A DNA stretch of 64,000 nucleotides, taken from the NCBI GenBank assembly GCA_012267385.1, contig JAAXGW010000042.1:1-64000 (forward strand), in the 5' to 3' direction. The notes under the pieces are model-generated. The model was given only the letters and a program-made list of their open reading frames with translations. It was not told the origin of the DNA and did not search any database. This DNA is from OMG group bacterium (GTDB lineage Bacteria > Pseudomonadota > Gammaproteobacteria > Pseudomonadales > Azotimanducaceae). The position numbers and the translations under genes were made by a program. Positions 60,820-64,000 of the stretch are shown in pieces (the stretch's first letter is position 1; each line of letters begins with the position of its first letter).

Positions 60820-61491
60820 ATGAAAAAAGCACTCATTTTTTTAATATCTTTCCTGCTACTTACCTCCTTGTCTTTACAAGCTCAACGTGGTTCTTCCGGC
60901 AGTTGGACTGGTTATAGTTTAAACCAACTTGAAACGTATTCGAGTAATGTGTTTGAATTGCTTGACTCAGACAAAAATGGTTCGATCACACTAGACGAAA
61001 TTGATCTCACGATAGAAGAAACTGATCAGGAATTGAGTGAGGAGGAGTTAGTACTGCGACGAAGGCGTATGAACTTGATCAGTAGCTACTTTTGGACCGA
61101 AGAAGAAATTAACACTTTCGAAGTTGCTGATACCAATGGCGACGGTTCCTTGGACCGAGACGAATACGATAATCTTGAATCTAGCGTCCGGACTCGCGTT
61201 TTGGAACTTGGAATCGAGTCCCTGGATACGGATAAGAACGGCAGTGTTGAAGCGAAGGAATTTAGCGCACATTTAGAGAGTTTCGACGAGTGGGACAACG
61301 ATGGTAATGGTTCGATTGATCGTGCAGAAATGCGTGAAATTTCCAATCGTAGGTTTCACACGGATATCCGTAGCCGATGGACCTTAGGGGACAGTTTCGC
61401 CGGAGAAGAACGGCGTCGTTTAGTCTTGGATCGCGAAATGCGCGCTACTGAACGGCAACTACCCGCGGCTTCAGAACGCAAGAAAGACTGA
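60820..61491 (+). CDS. Exported four-EF-hand protein (type A)
   Basis: From the ATG at 60820 (GAGG site upstream) there are 223 residues. A signal peptide (MKKALIFLISFLLLTSLSLQA) is followed by four canonical EF-hand loops with a D-x-D/N-x-[DN]-G pattern, at about 49-60 (DSDKNGSITLDE), 104-115, 136-147 and 159-170. Segments NQLETYSSNVFELLD and SHLESFDEWD mark this as the type A unit also found in the N-terminal half of the third array gene. The C-terminus is basic/charged. It is likely a periplasmic or secreted calcium-binding protein; a function is not known. In-frame codons upstream (60805) would precede the signal peptide. Confidence 0.85.
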   Translation: MKKALIFLISFLLLTSLSLQAQRGSSGSWTGYSLNQLETYSSNVFELLDSDKNGSITLDEIDLTIEETDQELSEEELVLRRRRMNLISSYFWTEEEINTFEVADTNGDGSLDRDEYDNLESSVRTRVLELGIESLDTDKNGSVEAKEFSAHLESFDEWDNDGNGSIDRAEMREISNRRFHTDIRSRWTLGDSFAGEERRRLVLDREMRATERQLPAASERKKD

Positions 61492-61672
61492 CAAACCGAA
61501 TGCTATTTGCGGTTAAAAAACTCGTCAGAAACAAATAAAATCGAACAAAAATTATGACTTTCCGAGCAATAGTTATTTTTTTGTTTCGAAATATTGAATC
61601 GCAGATACTCGCGGGAATCTCCGTGCCGTATCGTAACAGTTACATAGCAGGCTTACTACCAGGACATCCGAA

Positions 61673-62383
61673 ATGAAACTGAAACCATTTTTATTCATTT
61701 TTTCAGTAACAACACTCCTATTAGCGTCTTTGTCACTAGTCGCACAGGAAAGAGAACGACCGGCTGCGGCTCGCTCGCTCTCTGCTGATGCATTTTCTAG
61801 TTGGGCTCTCGCCGACATCGACGAAGTACGAGAAGCAGCTACGGAGACGTTTAAGTTACTTGATGCGAACAACAACGGTTCGATTACTTTAGATGAGATT
61901 GACATTCTCGAAGAACTCATTGCGGGAGAGGAAAGTCTCCCTGCAGAAGAACTCGCCGAACTTCGCCAACGCTTGAATATCGTTTCTCGAACTTTCATGC
62001 ATCTCGAAGAAGAGATAGACCATTTCGAAATTGCTGACACAGATCTCGATGGAACTCTGAGTGAAACTGAGTTTGACGAGCAGGAAGCATCGGTTCGTAC
62101 CCACATCCTTCAGCTGAATCTCGATTCATTTGACGAAGATAAAAATGGCGGCATTGAAGAGGGCGAATTCACTGCCCATTTAGACGATGTTGAAGATCTT
62201 GACACCGATGGCGACGGTAGCCTTAGCCGTGCCGAACTCAGAGGAATTGAGAACCGGAGACTACTACAGGAAATTCGAGTCAGTTCTTGGCAACGTCAGG
62301 TACGTGCGGAACGTCGCGCGTATGCCGAACGTCAGGCGCAACAGGAAGAGTCCGACGAGAGTAAGAAAAAAGATAGCCTATAG
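61673..62383 (+). CDS. Exported four-EF-hand protein (type B)
   Basis: 236 residues with a signal peptide (MKLKPFLFIFSVTTLLLASLSLVA). Four EF-hand loops lie at about 64-75 (DANNNGSITLDE), 122-133, 154-165 and 177-188. The type B unit is marked by the LPAEELAELRQR stretch and VRTHILQLNLDSFD, which are repeated in the C-terminal half of the third array gene. The C-terminus has a charged coiled-coil-like tail (QRQVRAERRAYAERQAQQEESDESKKK). The gene is 181 bases after the type A gene with its own spacer. Probably periplasmic; role unknown. Confidence 0.85.
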   Translation: MKLKPFLFIFSVTTLLLASLSLVAQERERPAAARSLSADAFSSWALADIDEVREAATETFKLLDANNNGSITLDEIDILEELIAGEESLPAEELAELRQRLNIVSRTFMHLEEEIDHFEIADTDLDGTLSETEFDEQEASVRTHILQLNLDSFDEDKNGGIEEGEFTAHLDDVEDLDTDGDGSLSRAELRGIENRRLLQEIRVSSWQRQVRAERRAYAERQAQQEESDESKKKDSL

Positions 62384-62710
62384 CCACATTTAGACTCAAC
62401 ATTTTTTAGAATTAAACCACGGTTTGGTGAAGCCATTCCTTGGTTTCTTGTTGAGGCCATGGATTGTGTGATGGAACGTAGGCTAATCAAGCAGATTCTA
62501 TTTCCAAAATAAGACCACACCAAAGCCGTAATATTGGCGTAAATTGATACAGTCCTTGGTCGAAATAAGAGAATAACGAAGACTTCAAATCGTACATCAA
62601 ATCCACGTCGCATCGAAGGATCACCTACACATTTATATCGGATAGACCGTGAGCAGATACAATGAAAACAGAATTAATCCCCTTGTTAGTCTTTAAGTGA
62701 GGTTCAGAGA
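62384..62710. other. Intergenic region between EF-hand genes (327 bp)
   Basis: Non-coding by eye, AT-rich, with no RNA gene or clear hairpin. A short minus-strand open frame (62332-62613) crosses the end of the upstream gene and lacks a ribosome site. It presumably carries the promoter of the third EF-hand gene. Confidence 0.35.
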
Positions 62711-63937
62711 ATGAAACTTGTTCCAGTTTTTGCTTTAAGCACCCTCGTATTCCTATCGACAAACGCGCTACACGCACAGCAGGAATCTGATGAAACCTCG
62801 CCCAAATTCACATTGAATCAACTTGAAACTGCGATCAATGATGTATTCGAAATGCTTGACGTTGACGAAAACGGATCAATCACTTTAGATGAAATTGATA
62901 TCTTGAGAGAATACTCAGAAGAATCTCTCAGCCGTGACGAGCTAGCTACGCTCATTCGCAGATCAGGGCTGATTAATCACTACTTTATGAACGATGAAGA
63001 AATTAATAGGTTTGAGGTAGGAGATACTAACGGAGACAGGGCGTTGACCCAAGAAGAATTCGACAATCTTCGCACTAACATCCGAACTCATAGACTGAAA
63101 CTTGGGATGCAAGAGCTTGATACGAACAAGAACGGAAACGTGGAAGCGGATGAGTTTGCGGCACATCTTGGAGATTTTGACGAATGGGACGCTGATAATG
63201 ACGGGGCACTTGATCGTAAGGAAATGGCTGAGCTTCCAGAATTCCACAAAATACAGATTGAATTGCATCGCCCTCTCTTCGATCAGCGCTCAGCTGCGGA
63301 GCTCGAATACAATCTCTCGCTCCGCGAACGTCGAGCCGCTGCCGCTGCTGGACAAGACCAGACTCCGAGTCGCCATCTTCCACCCATATTTGCTAGTGGC
63401 GCCGCCGCAAATATCGATGATTTGCGAGCGGCATCAAAGGACACCTTCGATTTGTTGGACGCAAATAATAACGGTTCGATTACACTCGATGAGATTGACA
63501 TCACTAAAGAGTTGATTGAAGGAGAGGAAAAACTACCACCAGAGAAACTCGCCGAACTACGGCGTCGAGCCGAGGTTATTTCTTACACGTTCCTAAATGT
63601 TGAAGAAGCAATCGATAACTTCGAAGTTGCGGATACAAACCACAACGGGACACTGAGCGAAACTGAGTTTGATCTTATCTCATCCACAGTGCGTACACAC
63701 ATCTTACAACTCAATCTAGATGCTTTCGACACGGATAAGAATGGTCGAATCCAACTAAATGAATTTTCCGCCCATTTAGACAATATTGAAGAATTTGATT
63801 CCGATGGAGACGGAACTATCAGCCCTGAGGAAATGCGCGATGTAGCAGATTTCAGGTTGAATATGGATGTTCACGTCTACCAATCAGAAGCATTCGGTCG
63901 AGCACGAGAGGAAGAAGCTCAGTCTCAAGTTCAGTGA
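62711..63937 (+). CDS. Exported eight-EF-hand protein, A+B fusion
   Basis: 408 residues with a signal peptide (MKLVPVFALSTLVFLSTNALHA) and eight EF-hand loops in two groups of four. The first group is at about 50-61, 105-116, 137-148 and 160-171. The second is at 250-261, 308-319, 340-351 and 363-374. The N-terminal group matches the type A gene (NQLETAINDVFEMLD, DFDEWDAD) and the C-terminal group matches the type B gene (DANNNGSITLDE, KLPPEKLAELRRR, VRTHILQLNLDAFD). An Ala-rich linker (about 206-225) joins them. It looks like a fusion of neighbouring paralogues after tandem duplication. GAGG lies upstream of the ATG. The window ends 63 bases later, so more copies may follow. Confidence 0.88.
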   Translation: MKLVPVFALSTLVFLSTNALHAQQESDETSPKFTLNQLETAINDVFEMLDVDENGSITLDEIDILREYSEESLSRDELATLIRRSGLINHYFMNDEEINRFEVGDTNGDRALTQEEFDNLRTNIRTHRLKLGMQELDTNKNGNVEADEFAAHLGDFDEWDADNDGALDRKEMAELPEFHKIQIELHRPLFDQRSAAELEYNLSLRERRAAAAAGQDQTPSRHLPPIFASGAAANIDDLRAASKDTFDLLDANNNGSITLDEIDITKELIEGEEKLPPEKLAELRRRAEVISYTFLNVEEAIDNFEVADTNHNGTLSETEFDLISSTVRTHILQLNLDAFDTDKNGRIQLNEFSAHLDNIEEFDSDGDGTISPEEMRDVADFRLNMDVHVYQSEAFGRAREEEAQSQVQ

Positions 63938-64000
63938 CGTGCCTGATCACGTTCACTCTATTCAATACTAAGCGATACTAAACATACTTCAAGTTAAGTT

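Noticed and set aside
62332..62613. Minus-strand open frame between EF-hand genes
   Set aside because: No ribosome site and no conserved pattern; it covers the end of the type B gene.
1..64000. CRISPR arrays, insertion sequences, prophage genes, rRNA genes and a replication origin
   Set aside because: No regularly spaced repeats, transposase, integrase, phage structural genes, rRNA sequence or DnaA-box cluster were seen by eye.

Overview
The window looks like chromosomal DNA from a free-living, probably marine or aquatic, gammaproteobacterium. I infer this from the gene content and order. The run gap - mfd - csiV - mtnP - hpt/mscS - lexA - topA matches the order I remember around mfd/lexA/topA in Pseudomonas, with inserted genes and without nagZ and psrA. 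Na+-dependent transporters (PutP, an NhaC-type antiporter), znuBC, an outer-membrane DUF481 protein and a complete MoxR/Bat locus fit a Gram-negative marine lifestyle. Base composition is moderate by eye (not computed). TTG start codons are unusually common. I saw no insertion sequence, prophage, CRISPR array, rRNA gene or replication origin.

Layout. 1-2.5 kb: zinc uptake genes znuC (frame-interrupted) and znuB, then an unknown exported protein coupled to a 50-residue acidic peptide. 2.7-5.5 kb: an outer-membrane barrel with a His/acid-rich loop, tRNA-Glu, a frame-interrupted DUF481 barrel and a DUF815 ATPase. 5.6-9.2 kb: putP, a small anchored protein and a long-form GAPDH. 9.3-14.0 kb: a tightly overlapped operon for a 2-oxoacid:ferredoxin oxidoreductase (KorA/KorB types) and a GltD-like flavoprotein that carries its own ferredoxin domain. 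14.8-28.7 kb: mfd, csiV, mtnP, a Fic protein, a Ser-rich TlpA-type lipoprotein, hpt, an MscS channel, lexA and topA. 28.8-38.4 kb: housekeeping genes (usp, slt, tatD, a glutaredoxin-like gene, a GNAT acetyltransferase, an S9 peptidase, ddl, a second small barrel, pyrD). 38.5-45.2 kb: the six-gene moxR-DUF58-DUF4381-batA-batB/C-batD operon. 45.3-59.7 kb: ppk2, folE, pepN, a Gfo/Idh oxidoreductase, xdhC, a second TlpA-type protein, a mocA-type cytidylyltransferase, nadK, a zinc-ribbon protein, an aromatic amino acid hydroxylase, nhaC and an ELM1-family protein. 59.8-64 kb: an acidic exported protein, tRNA-Asp and tRNA-Val, and three tandem genes for exported EF-hand proteins. The third looks like a fusion of the first two types.

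Main points of interest. (1) Two otherwise well-conserved genes are split by a single -1 shift exactly at slippery sequences: GGGAAAC in znuC and A8 in the DUF481 gene. These could be programmed frameshifting or transcriptional slippage, real mutations or base-calling errors. (2) The EF-hand array shows duplication and fusion. (3) The Kor operon has a built-in flavoprotein/ferredoxin partner. (4) Two distant TlpA/thioredoxin paralogues carry Ser- or acid-rich inserts; one lies between xdhC and mocA. (5) The outer-membrane barrel near znuBC has a candidate metal-binding loop and a palindromic leader. All functional statements come from reading the sequence and from recall of protein families; no database search was possible.
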